Below are positions 50,160 to 58,166 of a stretch of DNA of 64,000 nt, piece by piece. Position 1 is the first letter of the stretch. Each line of letters begins with the position of its first letter. The DNA is taken from contig NZ_CALUAE010000023.1 of assembly GCF_943913955.1 (NCBI RefSeq), forward strand, positions 15,839-79,838, read 5' to 3'. A program made the position numbers and the translations under genes. This DNA comes from Mycolicibacterium bacteremicum (GTDB lineage Bacteria; Actinomycetota; Actinomycetes; Mycobacteriales; Mycobacteriaceae). The notes below the pieces were generated by a model, which had not been told where the DNA came from, searched no databases, and saw nothing but the letters and a program-made list of their open reading frames with translations.

Positions 50160-50393
50160 GTGGTGCTGATGCTGATGGTGCGGGTCATCGACGTGGTGGT
50201 GCGCGCGGTACGACTGATGGCGAGTGGATCGCCGGCCGGGATCGCCCTGCTGGTCCTCGTGGTGCTGCTGTTCACCGCCGGCGCGTTCTCGGCGGTCGCC
50301 CTCACGGCTTGGCTGCTCGCGATGATGCAGAACAACCACGGCTGGATGGACGCCGTGCTGCCGTGCGCGCTCGGCGGAACCTGCTCGCCCTAG
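50160..50393 (+). CDS. Small membrane protein, unknown function
   Basis: 77 aa from GTG 50160. Two hydrophobic stretches (VLMLMVRVIDVVV and GIALLVLVVLLFTAGAFSAVALTAWLLAMM) suggest one or two membrane helices, with a short Cys-containing tail (VLPCALGGTCSP). TACAGT six bases upstream suggests a leaderless transcript. The stop codon overlaps that of nagA on the other strand in the palindrome CTAG. I do not recognise the family. Confidence 0.6.
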   Translation: MVLMLMVRVIDVVVRAVRLMASGSPAGIALLVLVVLLFTAGAFSAVALTAWLLAMMQNNHGWMDAVLPCALGGTCSP

Positions 50394-51529
50394 GCCGGTT
50401 CCACCACCCACTCGCCGCGGCGCAGCACACCGGCCACGGCGAGGTCGGCATCCAGCACCACCAGATCCGCGGCCGTGCCGGCGATCAGCCGGGCGTCCGG
50501 CAGGCCGAGCGCCCGGGCCGGATTGACCGAGGCCTGCGCCACCGCCGACTGCAACGCCGCATCGCGCGCCAACCCGCTGTGCGCCACGGCGAACCGGAAC
50601 ACGTGATCCATGGTGGCCGTGCTGCCGGCGATCGTCTCGGTCCCGGCGACCCGGGCCACCCCGTCGGTCACCTGCACCCCCAGCGGGCCGAGTTCGTACC
50701 AACCGTCCGCCATCCCGGTGGCCGCCATGGCGTCGGTGATCAGCGACACCCGCTGCGGCCCTGCGCTTCGCGTGACATGCCGGTAGATGGCCGGGTCCAG
50801 GTGCACCCCGTCGGTGATGAGTTCGACGGTCACCCGGTCGTCCTCCAGCAGCGCGATCACCGGGCCGGGTTCGCGACGGTCGATCGGGCGCATCGCATTG
50901 AACAGGTGGGTGCCCACCGTCGCGCCCGCGTCGATCGCGCACCGGGTCTGGGTGTAGGTCGCCTCGGTGTGCCCGACGGCCACCGCGACACCCGCCCGAA
51001 CGAACCGGTCGATGGCCCCCGGGGCGCCGTGCCGTTCCGGGGCCAGGGTCACCATCCGGATGCACCCGGCGCCGGCGGCGAGCACCCGGTCGACCTCGGC
51101 CGGGTCGGGATCGCGCATCAAGGCGGGTTCGTGTGCACCGCATCGTGATTCGGACAGCCACGGCCCTTCCAGGTGGATCCCGTCGAGCAGGCCGGAGCGC
51201 ACATCGGCGGCGAGCCCGCCGACCTGGCGCAGCAGCTCGTCCGGCGCCGCGGTCACCAGGGAGGCGATCAGGGTGGTGGTGCCGTGTCTGCGGTGCAGGT
51301 CCACCGCCGCCGCGGTCTGGGCGGCGTCGGCGGCGGTGAAGTTGGCCCCGGCCCCGCCGTGCACATGGGTATCGACGAATCCCGGCAGCACGGTCACCGC
51401 GCCCAGCTCGGTGGCCGGTCCGGGCGGTGCGCCGGCCCCGGTCGCGCGGACCGTGCCGTCGGCCACGTCAATCCAGCCGGGCCGCAACAGTTCTGCGCCG
51501 GTCAGCACGGTGTCAGCGGCCAGCAGCAC
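50390..51529 (-). CDS. nagA: N-acetylglucosamine-6-phosphate deacetylase
   Basis: 379 aa amidohydrolase. HVH (55-57) in DTHVHGGAG, metal Glu in IHLEGPWLS, VAVGHTEATY, GTHLFNAMRP, and the catalytic Asp in LITDAM. Hydrolyses GlcNAc-6-P to GlcN-6-P plus acetate. GTG 51529 directly follows the nagB stop with no gap. Last gene of EIIA-nagB-nagA. Confidence 0.95.
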   Translation of the reverse strand: MLLAADTVLTGAELLRPGWIDVADGTVRATGAGAPPGPATELGAVTVLPGFVDTHVHGGAGANFTAADAAQTAAAVDLHRRHGTTTLIASLVTAAPDELLRQVGGLAADVRSGLLDGIHLEGPWLSESRCGAHEPALMRDPDPAEVDRVLAAGAGCIRMVTLAPERHGAPGAIDRFVRAGVAVAVGHTEATYTQTRCAIDAGATVGTHLFNAMRPIDRREPGPVIALLEDDRVTVELITDGVHLDPAIYRHVTRSAGPQRVSLITDAMAATGMADGWYELGPLGVQVTDGVARVAGTETIAGSTATMDHVFRFAVAHSGLARDAALQSAVAQASVNPARALGLPDARLIAGTAADLVVLDADLAVAGVLRRGEWVVEPA

Positions 51530-52315
51530 TCAGATGCCCTGCCAGTCGGGCTTGGCACGGTAGGTCTCACGGTAGTACTCGGCCAGTTGCAGCCGTCGCG
51601 CGGCGGCATCGTCGAGCAACACGGTGACGTGCGGGTGGTGTTGCAGCACGCTCGCCGGCCACATCGCGCTGACCGCGCCCTCCACCAGGTGATGCACGGC
51701 CTCGGCCTTGCTCCGCCCGGTCGCCACCAGCACGACGTGCCGGGCGTCCAGGATGGTGCCCAGGCCCTGGGTGAGGCAGTGCGTGGGTACCGCGTCGATA
51801 TCGTCGCCGAAAAAGCGGGCGTTGTCGCGGCGGGTCTGTTCGGTCAACGTCTTGATCCGGGTGCGCGAGGCGAGCGAGGAACCCGGTTCGTTGAATCCGA
51901 TGTGACCGTCGGTGCCGATCCCGAGGATCTGCAGGTCCACTCCCCCGGCATCGGCGATCGCGGTCTCGTAGGCGGCGCAGGACGCCGGGATGTCCGCGGC
52001 CAGGCCGTCGGGCCCCTGCACCGCCCCCGCGGCGAAATCCACCCGGTCGACGAAGACGGTGTCGATGACATTGCGGTAGCGCTCGGGATGGTCGGCGGGC
52101 AGGCCGACGTACTCGTCGAGGGTGAACCCGCGGACCTGCCGGAACGAAAGCCGGCCGGCGGCATGGCGGGTGGCCAATTCGTCGTAGATGGACAGCGGTG
52201 AGGACCCGGTGGCCAGCCCCAGCACCGCATCGGGTTTGCGGTGCAGCAACGCCTCGATGGCGTCGGCGGCGACGGCCCCGATGGCGGCCGCGTCGGGCAG
52301 GATGATGACCTCCAT
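51530..52315 (-). CDS. nagB: Glucosamine-6-phosphate deaminase
   Basis: 261 aa. GLATGSSPLSIYDEL (phosphate loop), FTLDEYVGL with the catalytic Asp, and GIGTDGHIGFNEPGSS are the NagB signatures. Converts GlcN-6-P to fructose-6-P and ammonia. Length equals the usual 260 aa. Its ATG overlaps the EIIA stop by one base. Confidence 0.96.
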   Translation of the reverse strand: MEVIILPDAAAIGAVAADAIEALLHRKPDAVLGLATGSSPLSIYDELATRHAAGRLSFRQVRGFTLDEYVGLPADHPERYRNVIDTVFVDRVDFAAGAVQGPDGLAADIPASCAAYETAIADAGGVDLQILGIGTDGHIGFNEPGSSLASRTRIKTLTEQTRRDNARFFGDDIDAVPTHCLTQGLGTILDARHVVLVATGRSKAEAVHHLVEGAVSAMWPASVLQHHPHVTVLLDDAAARRLQLAEYYRETYRAKPDWQGI

Positions 52316-52776
52316 CAGCTGCTCGCCACGAACAGGCCGGCCCCGACCGTCAGGTGTGCCCCCAGCGGCGGGGTCACCGCGATGTTGCCGGGTTCGCGTT
52401 CGTCCATGATCACCACCGGCACGATCGGGTTGAGGCCCTTGGCCACCACCGACGGGATGTCGTAGGTGATGACGACCTGACCGGCGCTGACCTCGACGCC
52501 CTGTTCCAGATGGGTGGTGAAACCCTCGCCGCTCAGTGCCACGGTGTCCAGGCCCAGGTGCACCAGCACACCGACGTTGTCCGGTGTCAGCACGATGTAG
52601 GCGTGCGGCATCAGCTTGAGCAGCTTGCCCGACACCGGGGCGACGGCGTCGACGATCTCATGCGGCGGGTCGATGGCCGCACCGAAACCGACCATGCCTT
52701 GCGAGAACACCGGATCGGGCACATCGCCGAGGGCGACCGCGCGTCCCGCGACCGGGGCCAGAACGTTTGTCGTCAT
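52315..52776 (-). CDS. crr: PTS EIIA component, glucose family
   Basis: 153 aa from ATG 52776. The phosphorylated His is His73 in GVLVHLGLDTV, with a second active-site His in LMPHAYIV (58). DPVFSQGMVGFG and APVSG complete the EIIA-Glc pattern. Passes phosphate from HPr to the EIIB domain of the divergent EIICB protein. Operon with nagB and nagA indicates amino-sugar uptake; a glucose role is possible too. Confidence 0.94.
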   Translation of the reverse strand: MTTNVLAPVAGRAVALGDVPDPVFSQGMVGFGAAIDPPHEIVDAVAPVSGKLLKLMPHAYIVLTPDNVGVLVHLGLDTVALSGEGFTTHLEQGVEVSAGQVVITYDIPSVVAKGLNPIVPVVIMDEREPGNIAVTPPLGAHLTVGAGLFVASS

Positions 52777-52845
52777 GGTCTCAACACTACGAGCGCCACA
52801 CCGACAGCGTTGCCGAACACGGTCCTGGGTTCTGGACTTTGGGAC

Positions 52846-52851
52846 TAAGCT
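52846..52851 (+). promoter_or_regulatory. -10 hexamer TAAGCT for EIICB
   Basis: TANNNT ending 7 nt before ATG 52859, no Shine-Dalgarno: likely leaderless mRNA. The divergent EIIA gene starts 82 bp away. Confidence 0.45.
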
Positions 52852-52858
52852 GCCGCGA

Positions 52859-54385
52859 ATGGGTGGGTCGACGAAAGCGCAGACCAGTCCCCGGATTCCG
52901 GGGTTCGCACAGTTGCAGCGGCTCGGCAAGAGCCTGATGCTGCCGATCGCGGTGTTGCCGGCCGCGGGCATCCTGCTGCGGCTGGGACAGCCAGATCTGC
53001 TGGGCCGCATCGAGGCACCGGTGATCGGGCCGTTCTTCCAGGCCATGAGCGCCGCCGGTGGCGCGCTGTTCGACAACCTGGCGCTGCTGTTCGCGGTGGG
53101 TGTGGCCATCGGCTTCGCCAAGAAGGCCGACGGATCCACCGCGCTGGCCGCCGTCGTCGGGTATCTGGTGATGGACAAGGTCTTCGAGACCATGTCGCCG
53201 TTCGTGCTCGACGGTGTGCTGGACAAGGCCGGCGAGCAGGCCCAGATCAACTACAGCGTGTTCGGCGGCATCGTGATAGGCCTGCTGACCGCCTGGCTGT
53301 TCGACAAGTACCACACCATCGAACTGCCCTCGTATCTCGGCTTCTTCGGGGGTCGGCGGTTCGTCCCGATCGTGGTGTCGCTGGCCAGCCTGTTCGTGGC
53401 GTTCGCGATGAGCTACTTCTATCCGATCTTCGACGCGGGCCTGACCAGCCTCGGGCAGTTCATCGGTGGCGCGGGAGCGATCGGCGCGTTCGTCTACGGG
53501 TTCGCCAACCGGATGCTCATCCCGGTCGGCCTGCACCACATCCCGAACTCCTACATCTGGTTCCTGTACGGCGATTACGACACCCCCAACGGCGTGGTCA
53601 CCGGCGAGCTGACCCGCTTCGCCGCCGGCGACCCGACCGGTGGCCACCTGACGTCCGGGTTCTACCCGATCCTGATGTTCGGTCTGCCCGCCGCCGCGCT
53701 GGCCATGATCCACGTCGCCAACAAGAAGCAGCGCAAGGTGGCCGTGGGCATCCTGTCCGCCGCGGCGCTGACGGCGTTCCTCACCGGGGTCACCGAACCG
53801 CTGGAATTCGCGTTCATGTTCGTGGCGTTCCCGCTCTACGTCATCCACGCGGTGCTGACCGGGCTGTCGCTGGCCATCGCGTATGCACTCGACATCCACC
53901 TCGGCTTCTCCTTCTCGGCGGGCCTGATCGATCTGCTGCTCTACGGCGGCGCACCGGCGGCCAAGAACATCCCGCTGCTGATCGGGATGGGCGTGGTGTT
54001 CTTCGTGCTCTACTACCTGCTGTTCCGGTTCGCCATCACCCGCTGGAACCTGCGCACCCCGGGCCGCGAACCCGAAGCGGAGTTCGAGGCCGAGGAGGCC
54101 GCCAACGTCGGGGCCGGTGCCGAATCCGCCACCGCCGTCAGCGCCGGCGCCGAGGCGAGCCGCACCGAGCAGGTCATCGCCGCGTTCGGCGGCCGGGAGA
54201 ACCTGGTCAACGTCGACGCCTGCATCACCCGGCTGCGGATGGAGGTCGCCGATCCGGCCAAGGTCGATCAGGCGCGGCTGAAGACGCTGGGGGCGGCCGG
54301 GGTGATCGAGGTCGGCAACAACGTGCAGGCGGTCTTCGGCACCGAGGCCGAGGCGCTGAAGAACGACATCCTCGGCGTGCTCTGA
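52859..54385 (+). CDS. PTS EIICB, glucose/N-acetylglucosamine family
   Basis: 508 aa. An N-terminal EIIC domain of about ten helices (LQRLGKSLMLPIAVLPAAGILLR in part, MLIPVGLHHIPNSYIWF, FLTGVTEPLEFAFMF) is followed by a linker rich in Glu/Ala and an EIIB domain with the phospho-Cys at 455 (NVDACITRLRMEV). Transports and phosphorylates the sugar. Divergent EIIA-nagB-nagA argue for GlcNAc (NagE-like), but PtsG is close in sequence, so the substrate is not settled. Confidence 0.92.
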   Translation: MGGSTKAQTSPRIPGFAQLQRLGKSLMLPIAVLPAAGILLRLGQPDLLGRIEAPVIGPFFQAMSAAGGALFDNLALLFAVGVAIGFAKKADGSTALAAVVGYLVMDKVFETMSPFVLDGVLDKAGEQAQINYSVFGGIVIGLLTAWLFDKYHTIELPSYLGFFGGRRFVPIVVSLASLFVAFAMSYFYPIFDAGLTSLGQFIGGAGAIGAFVYGFANRMLIPVGLHHIPNSYIWFLYGDYDTPNGVVTGELTRFAAGDPTGGHLTSGFYPILMFGLPAAALAMIHVANKKQRKVAVGILSAAALTAFLTGVTEPLEFAFMFVAFPLYVIHAVLTGLSLAIAYALDIHLGFSFSAGLIDLLLYGGAPAAKNIPLLIGMGVVFFVLYYLLFRFAITRWNLRTPGREPEAEFEAEEAANVGAGAESATAVSAGAEASRTEQVIAAFGGRENLVNVDACITRLRMEVADPAKVDQARLKTLGAAGVIEVGNNVQAVFGTEAEALKNDILGVL

Positions 54386-54398
54386 CAGCCGCGGCGGT

Positions 54399-54950
54399 TC
54401 AGCGGCAGTAGTCGTGCGTCGCGTATTCCAGTGCGCGCCGGAACACCGGGTCCAGCCCGCGGTTGACGCTCGCCTCGGTGATGGCGGCGTCGCGTTCGGC
54501 CGGGCACGACGGGTCGTGCAGTTCCTGCCAGCGCTGGGCGATCTCGGTCACCATGGTCTGGTTCAGGGTGTCGATCTTCGCGCGGGTCGCGGCCAGGTCG
54601 GGCGCGGTGACCGGGGCGGCCGCCGGGTCGATCTTCCAGTAGGCGAACAGGCTGTGCTGCAACGAGACGGTGGCGTCGATCTGGTCGCGGAAGACCTCCC
54701 GCACATACTCGGGGTCGGCGCCCTGGGCCTGCGCGGCGGCCGCGACACCGTCGAGGACCTGCTGTTCGCGCGGCGGGTCCGAGATCGCGCCGCCGGTCAG
54801 GTATTTGGCGGCCGCGACGGGATCGGCGGTCTGCAGGCGCTGGGCGGCGGCGTCGACCAGCGGCAGCAGCGGGCTCAGCACATCGGCACCGGCCGGCGGG
54901 GTGACCGTCGCGAGCAGCAGTGCGGCGGCGATCAGCGGTGCCCGCATCAC
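54399..54950 (-). CDS. Exported chorismate mutase (AroQ-gamma)
   Basis: 183 aa. Signal peptide (RAPLIAAALLLATVTPPAGA) then an all-helical AroQ domain: LVDAAAQRLQTADPVAAAKYL, REQQVLDGVAAAAQAQGADPEYVREVFRDQI in segments, and a C-terminal ALEYATHDYC whose Cys can pair with the one in DPSCPAERD. Matches secreted mycobacterial chorismate mutase (Rv1885c type). Chorismate to prephenate outside the cytoplasm; its purpose there is debated. GTGATG start overlaps the amidohydrolase stop. Confidence 0.9.
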   Translation of the reverse strand: MMRAPLIAAALLLATVTPPAGADVLSPLLPLVDAAAQRLQTADPVAAAKYLTGGAISDPPREQQVLDGVAAAAQAQGADPEYVREVFRDQIDATVSLQHSLFAYWKIDPAAAPVTAPDLAATRAKIDTLNQTMVTEIAQRWQELHDPSCPAERDAAITEASVNRGLDPVFRRALEYATHDYCR

Positions 54951-56707
54951 CGGGTCCCGCGCAGCAGCCGGCCGGGCCGCTTCCCGGTGTCGACGCCGTC
55001 GCGTCGGGTGATCACACCGCTGACGATCGTCGCGGTGTAGCCGGAGGCGCCCTGGACCAGCCGGTGCCCGCCGGCCGGCAGATCGAAGGCCATCCGTGGC
55101 GCGTGCAGTGTCAGCGCATCGAGGTCGATCACGTTGAGGTCGGCCTTCTTTCCGATCTGGATCACGCCGCGGTCGGTGAGCCCGAACAGCTGCGCGGTGT
55201 CATGGGACTGTTTGCGAACAACGTACTCCAGCGGCAGCTTCTCGCCGCGGTGACGATCCCGCGCCCAGTGCGTCAGCAGGAACGTCGGATACGACGCGTC
55301 ACAGATCATGCTGCAGTGCGCGCCGCCGTCGGACAGGCCCAGCACCCCGGCGGGGTGGGTCATCATCTCCCGGATTGCGTCGTGGTTTCCCTCTGCGTAG
55401 TTGAACATCGGCAACATCAACATGTTCGAGGCGTCGGCCTCCAACATCAGGTCGTACATCGCGGCCAGCACATCCTGACCGCGCTCGGCCGCGATCGCGG
55501 AGACCGTGCGGTCGCGGGTGGGCTCGTAGTCGGGCGGCTCGCCCAGCGAGTACAACCGGTCCCCGGAGTACTGGGCCAACGCGAACATACCGTCGAACAA
55601 CACGTTCGGATCGATAGGCAGGTCCTCCTCGGACAGGATCGCCTGCCGCACAGCCGGTTCGGCGAGGCGTTCGGTCAGCTGCTCGCGACTGCACTCGGCC
55701 TTCAGCGCCCGATAGGTGGGGCGGTGGGTGAAGGCGTGGTGACCCGGGAAGCCCAGCAGCATGCCGAACGGACGGGCGGCGACCTGCGGGTGCAGCCGAC
55801 TACCGGCCTGGTGGGCGGCCGCCGACAGGTCGAGCTGTTCGCGCCACAGGTGCGGGTCGGCGTCGACCTGGATGAGCGCGAAGCTCAGCGCGCAGTCGAT
55901 CTCCTCGCCGAGCCGGCGCATCCACTCCAGTTCCCGCTTGGGCGCGACGATGTCCTCGCCGGCCGCGCCCTGCGGGGCGAGTTCGAACACCGCCCCGCCC
56001 CCGGCGGCGGTGGCCCGGCCGAGCGCGAACAATTCGTCTTCGGCGGCGAAGGTGCCGGGCACGGGTTCACCGTCCATGGCGCGGTGGGCCAGGGTGCGCG
56101 ATGACGAAAAGCCCAGTGCGCCGGCCTCGATGGCCTCGCGGACGATGCGGCTCATGGCGGCGATGTCGTCGGGGGTGGCCGGTTCGTTGCGGGCGCCGCG
56201 TTCGCCCATCGCATAGGCGCGCACGGTGCCGTGGGCGATCTGACTGCCCATGTCGACGGCCAGTTCGCGGCGGCCGATGACGTCGAGGTAGTCGGCGTAG
56301 CTTTCCCAGCCCCAGGTGATGCCTTCGGTGAGCGCGGTGCCGGGGATGTCCTCGACACCCTCCATCAGTTCGATCAGCCACTGCTCCTGACCGGGCCGCA
56401 CCGGTGCGAACCCGACACCGCAGTTGCCCGCGACGACGGTGGTGACGCCGTGGCTGCTCGACGGTTCCAGCACGTCGTCCCAACTGACCTGACCGTCGTA
56501 GTGGGTGTGGATGTCGACGAAGCCGGGCGCGACGATCTTGCCGGTGGCGTCGATGGTTTCGGCGGCGTCCCCGGCCAGCGGCGGGTCACCCGGGCCCCGT
56601 CTGCGGATCTCGACGATGCGTCCGTCCCTGATTGCCACGTCGGCGGTGAACCGGTCCGCACCGGTGCCGTCGACAACCGTTCCGCCGATGATCTTGAGAT
56701 CGAACAC
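54947..56707 (-). CDS. N-acyl-D-amino-acid deacylase-type amidohydrolase
   Basis: 586 aa from GTG 56707, chosen because AAGGAG lies six bases upstream and the protein then starts FDLKIIGGTVVDGTG. Metal ligands HTH (67-69) in VDIHTHYDGQ, the conserved Cys96 in AGNCGVGFAP, LGFSSSRTLAHR, and a late DGGAHCS. Amidohydrolase-3/D-aminoacylase family; substrate could be an N-acyl-D-amino acid or a related amide. Translationally coupled to the chorismate mutase gene downstream, which is unexpected functionally. Confidence 0.87.
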   Translation of the reverse strand: MFDLKIIGGTVVDGTGADRFTADVAIRDGRIVEIRRRGPGDPPLAGDAAETIDATGKIVAPGFVDIHTHYDGQVSWDDVLEPSSSHGVTTVVAGNCGVGFAPVRPGQEQWLIELMEGVEDIPGTALTEGITWGWESYADYLDVIGRRELAVDMGSQIAHGTVRAYAMGERGARNEPATPDDIAAMSRIVREAIEAGALGFSSSRTLAHRAMDGEPVPGTFAAEDELFALGRATAAGGGAVFELAPQGAAGEDIVAPKRELEWMRRLGEEIDCALSFALIQVDADPHLWREQLDLSAAAHQAGSRLHPQVAARPFGMLLGFPGHHAFTHRPTYRALKAECSREQLTERLAEPAVRQAILSEEDLPIDPNVLFDGMFALAQYSGDRLYSLGEPPDYEPTRDRTVSAIAAERGQDVLAAMYDLMLEADASNMLMLPMFNYAEGNHDAIREMMTHPAGVLGLSDGGAHCSMICDASYPTFLLTHWARDRHRGEKLPLEYVVRKQSHDTAQLFGLTDRGVIQIGKKADLNVIDLDALTLHAPRMAFDLPAGGHRLVQGASGYTATIVSGVITRRDGVDTGKRPGRLLRGTR

Positions 56708-56855
56708 GCGTCGCTCCTTCGGTTCCCCCGCATCGTGTGTAGCACTGCCCGCCGCACCGACTAGGCAGATTTGCAAAAGTGTTCACTCGCCGTGTCCGAC
56801 CCCCGTCCACCCGACGGCCCCACGTCCAGCCTCCGACCCAGATCCACGGCCTACG

Positions 56856-57051
56856 GCGCACGCCACCCGCCGGCCTCCTGTCACGTTCCCCTTCGGCGCC
56901 CGACCCCGCTTCTGCCCGCTGACCTCCTGCCGCGTTCCCTCTCGGCGCCCGGCCCTGGCCCGTTCGGCCTCGCTCCCCGCCCCGCGCCCATCCGCCGGCC
57001 CACGCCACCCGCCGGTCACCTGTCACGATCCCCTTCGGCGCCCGGCCCACG
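56856..57051. repeat. Three degenerate copies of a GC-rich ~50-bp direct repeat
   Basis: Copy 1 about 56856-56908 and copy 3 about 56997-57051 share CACGCCACCCGCCGG, then CCTGTCACG, then CCCCTTCGGCGCCCG in the same order and spacing. Copy 2 (about 56914-56960) keeps CTCCTGCCGCGTTCCC and TCGGCGCCCGGCCC. No inverted repeats or target duplication seen. Confidence 0.6.
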
Positions 57052-57279
57052 TCCACCCGCCGGCCGCCGGTCTCCGGCCGACATAGGTGACGAAACGCTA
57101 TGGCGAGATCTCCCTCATGGTCGCGGATCCGGCGAATCTCGCCCGAACCACGACCCTGAGCCCGGTCTCGCCCCGAGATCGGGCTCACGGCGCCAGATTC
57201 GATGCATTTCCGTGAAATCACGACCCTCACGCCGATCTCGTCGTAGCACTTCCAGTCGGTTCCCGCCCGGACACCGGAG

Positions 57280-57288
57280 TTATCCACA
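57280..57288 (+). promoter_or_regulatory. DnaA-box-like TTATCCACA
   Basis: Exact match to the classic 9-mer DnaA box, single copy, 54-62 bp before the ATG of the AbiEi-like gene. No cluster of boxes or AT-rich unwinding element nearby, so not an origin. Confidence 0.4.
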
Positions 57289-57341
57289 GACAGGTCGGCC
57301 GGATGATCCATCCTGTCGGTGCGCTGGGCGACCATGCCGAC

Positions 57342-58166
57342 ATGCAACCGTTCATCGGCAGCGAGGCCCTGGCCGCCGGCACCCTGACCCGGGGCGTGCT
57401 GCGGGCCCGGTATACCGCGATCCTGCCGAACGTCTATGTCCCGAAGGGCACCGAACCGACCCTGGAGGTTCGTGCGAAGGCGGCCTGGCTGTGGAGCGGG
57501 CGCACAGCCATCATCGCCGGTCGCACTGCCGTGGCCCTGTACGGCCGCGCGCTCGCATGGAACTCGGATCCGGTCGAACTCATCGCGCCACACAGCGGAC
57601 GCCCGCCCGGCGTCGCCATCCGCAACGAACGCATCTCCGTCGACGAGGTCACCATCAGGTTGGGGTTGCCGATCACCACCCCGGTTCGCACCGCGTTGGA
57701 CTTGGCGCGACATCTGGAGCGGGATGAGGCCGTGACACTGCTGGACCCGTTCACCGCCGCGTGCGGGCTCACCAAGGACGACATCTGGCGGTTGGCGAAG
57801 CGGTACCGGGGAACGCGTTCGATCAGAACCGCGGACCGAGCCATCGTGCAGATCGACCCTGGTGCGCGCACGCCCGAGCAGACCCGCGTGCGGCTGATGC
57901 TGTCCGACCGCGCAATTCGCCCCACGCACAGCCAGATTCGCATCACCGACGGATGGCAGGAAGCGCTGGTGGCGATGGGGTGGCCGGCCCTGAAGGTCGG
58001 AGTCGGCTGCGATCTGGCTGACGTAGACCCCGCCTTCATCATCCGCACGTCGGAGTTCCTGCAGAGCCTGGGCTGGTTGTACATCCCGGTGTTGCCGCAG
58101 CACGACAGCAGGGACGTGTGTCGCCGCGTCTGGCGGGCGGTGCTGTCGCGGACTAGGAGGACGTGA
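57342..58166 (+). CDS. AbiEi-like / degenerate DUF559-like protein
   Basis: 274 aa from ATG 57342 (ATG 57303 possible; homologues as I recall them begin near MQPFIGSEALAAG). The N-terminal half is an AbiEi-type wing (GTLTRGVLRARYTAILPNVYVPKG, in segments; AIIAGRTAVALYGRALAW; TPVRTALDLARHL). The C-terminal part aligns by eye with the Vsr/DUF559-like fold of related mycobacterial proteins (RTSEFLQSLGW), but the usual acidic EYDG segment reads GVGCDLADVD, so catalysis is doubtful. Function unknown; a toxin-antitoxin role is only suggested by the family. Its 3' end overlaps the TetR gene by 14 bp. Confidence 0.7.
   Translation: MQPFIGSEALAAGTLTRGVLRARYTAILPNVYVPKGTEPTLEVRAKAAWLWSGRTAIIAGRTAVALYGRALAWNSDPVELIAPHSGRPPGVAIRNERISVDEVTIRLGLPITTPVRTALDLARHLERDEAVTLLDPFTAACGLTKDDIWRLAKRYRGTRSIRTADRAIVQIDPGARTPEQTRVRLMLSDRAIRPTHSQIRITDGWQEALVAMGWPALKVGVGCDLADVDPAFIIRTSEFLQSLGWLYIPVLPQHDSRDVCRRVWRAVLSRTRRT

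Larger units (their letters stand above)
56708..57341. other. 634-bp region without a gene
   Basis: No convincing coding frame on either strand. Left half: pyrimidine-rich + strand with three degenerate copies of a roughly 50-bp repeat (separate entry). Middle: two CACGACCCT boxes (near 57157-57167 and 57222-57232) among clusters of GAGATC/CGAGATC (57117-57240). Right end: a DnaA-box-like TTATCCACA (57280-57288). Confidence 0.6.

Noticed and set aside
57280..57288. Replication origin
   Set aside because: Single DnaA box, no AT-rich element, no dnaA/dnaN/gyr genes nearby.
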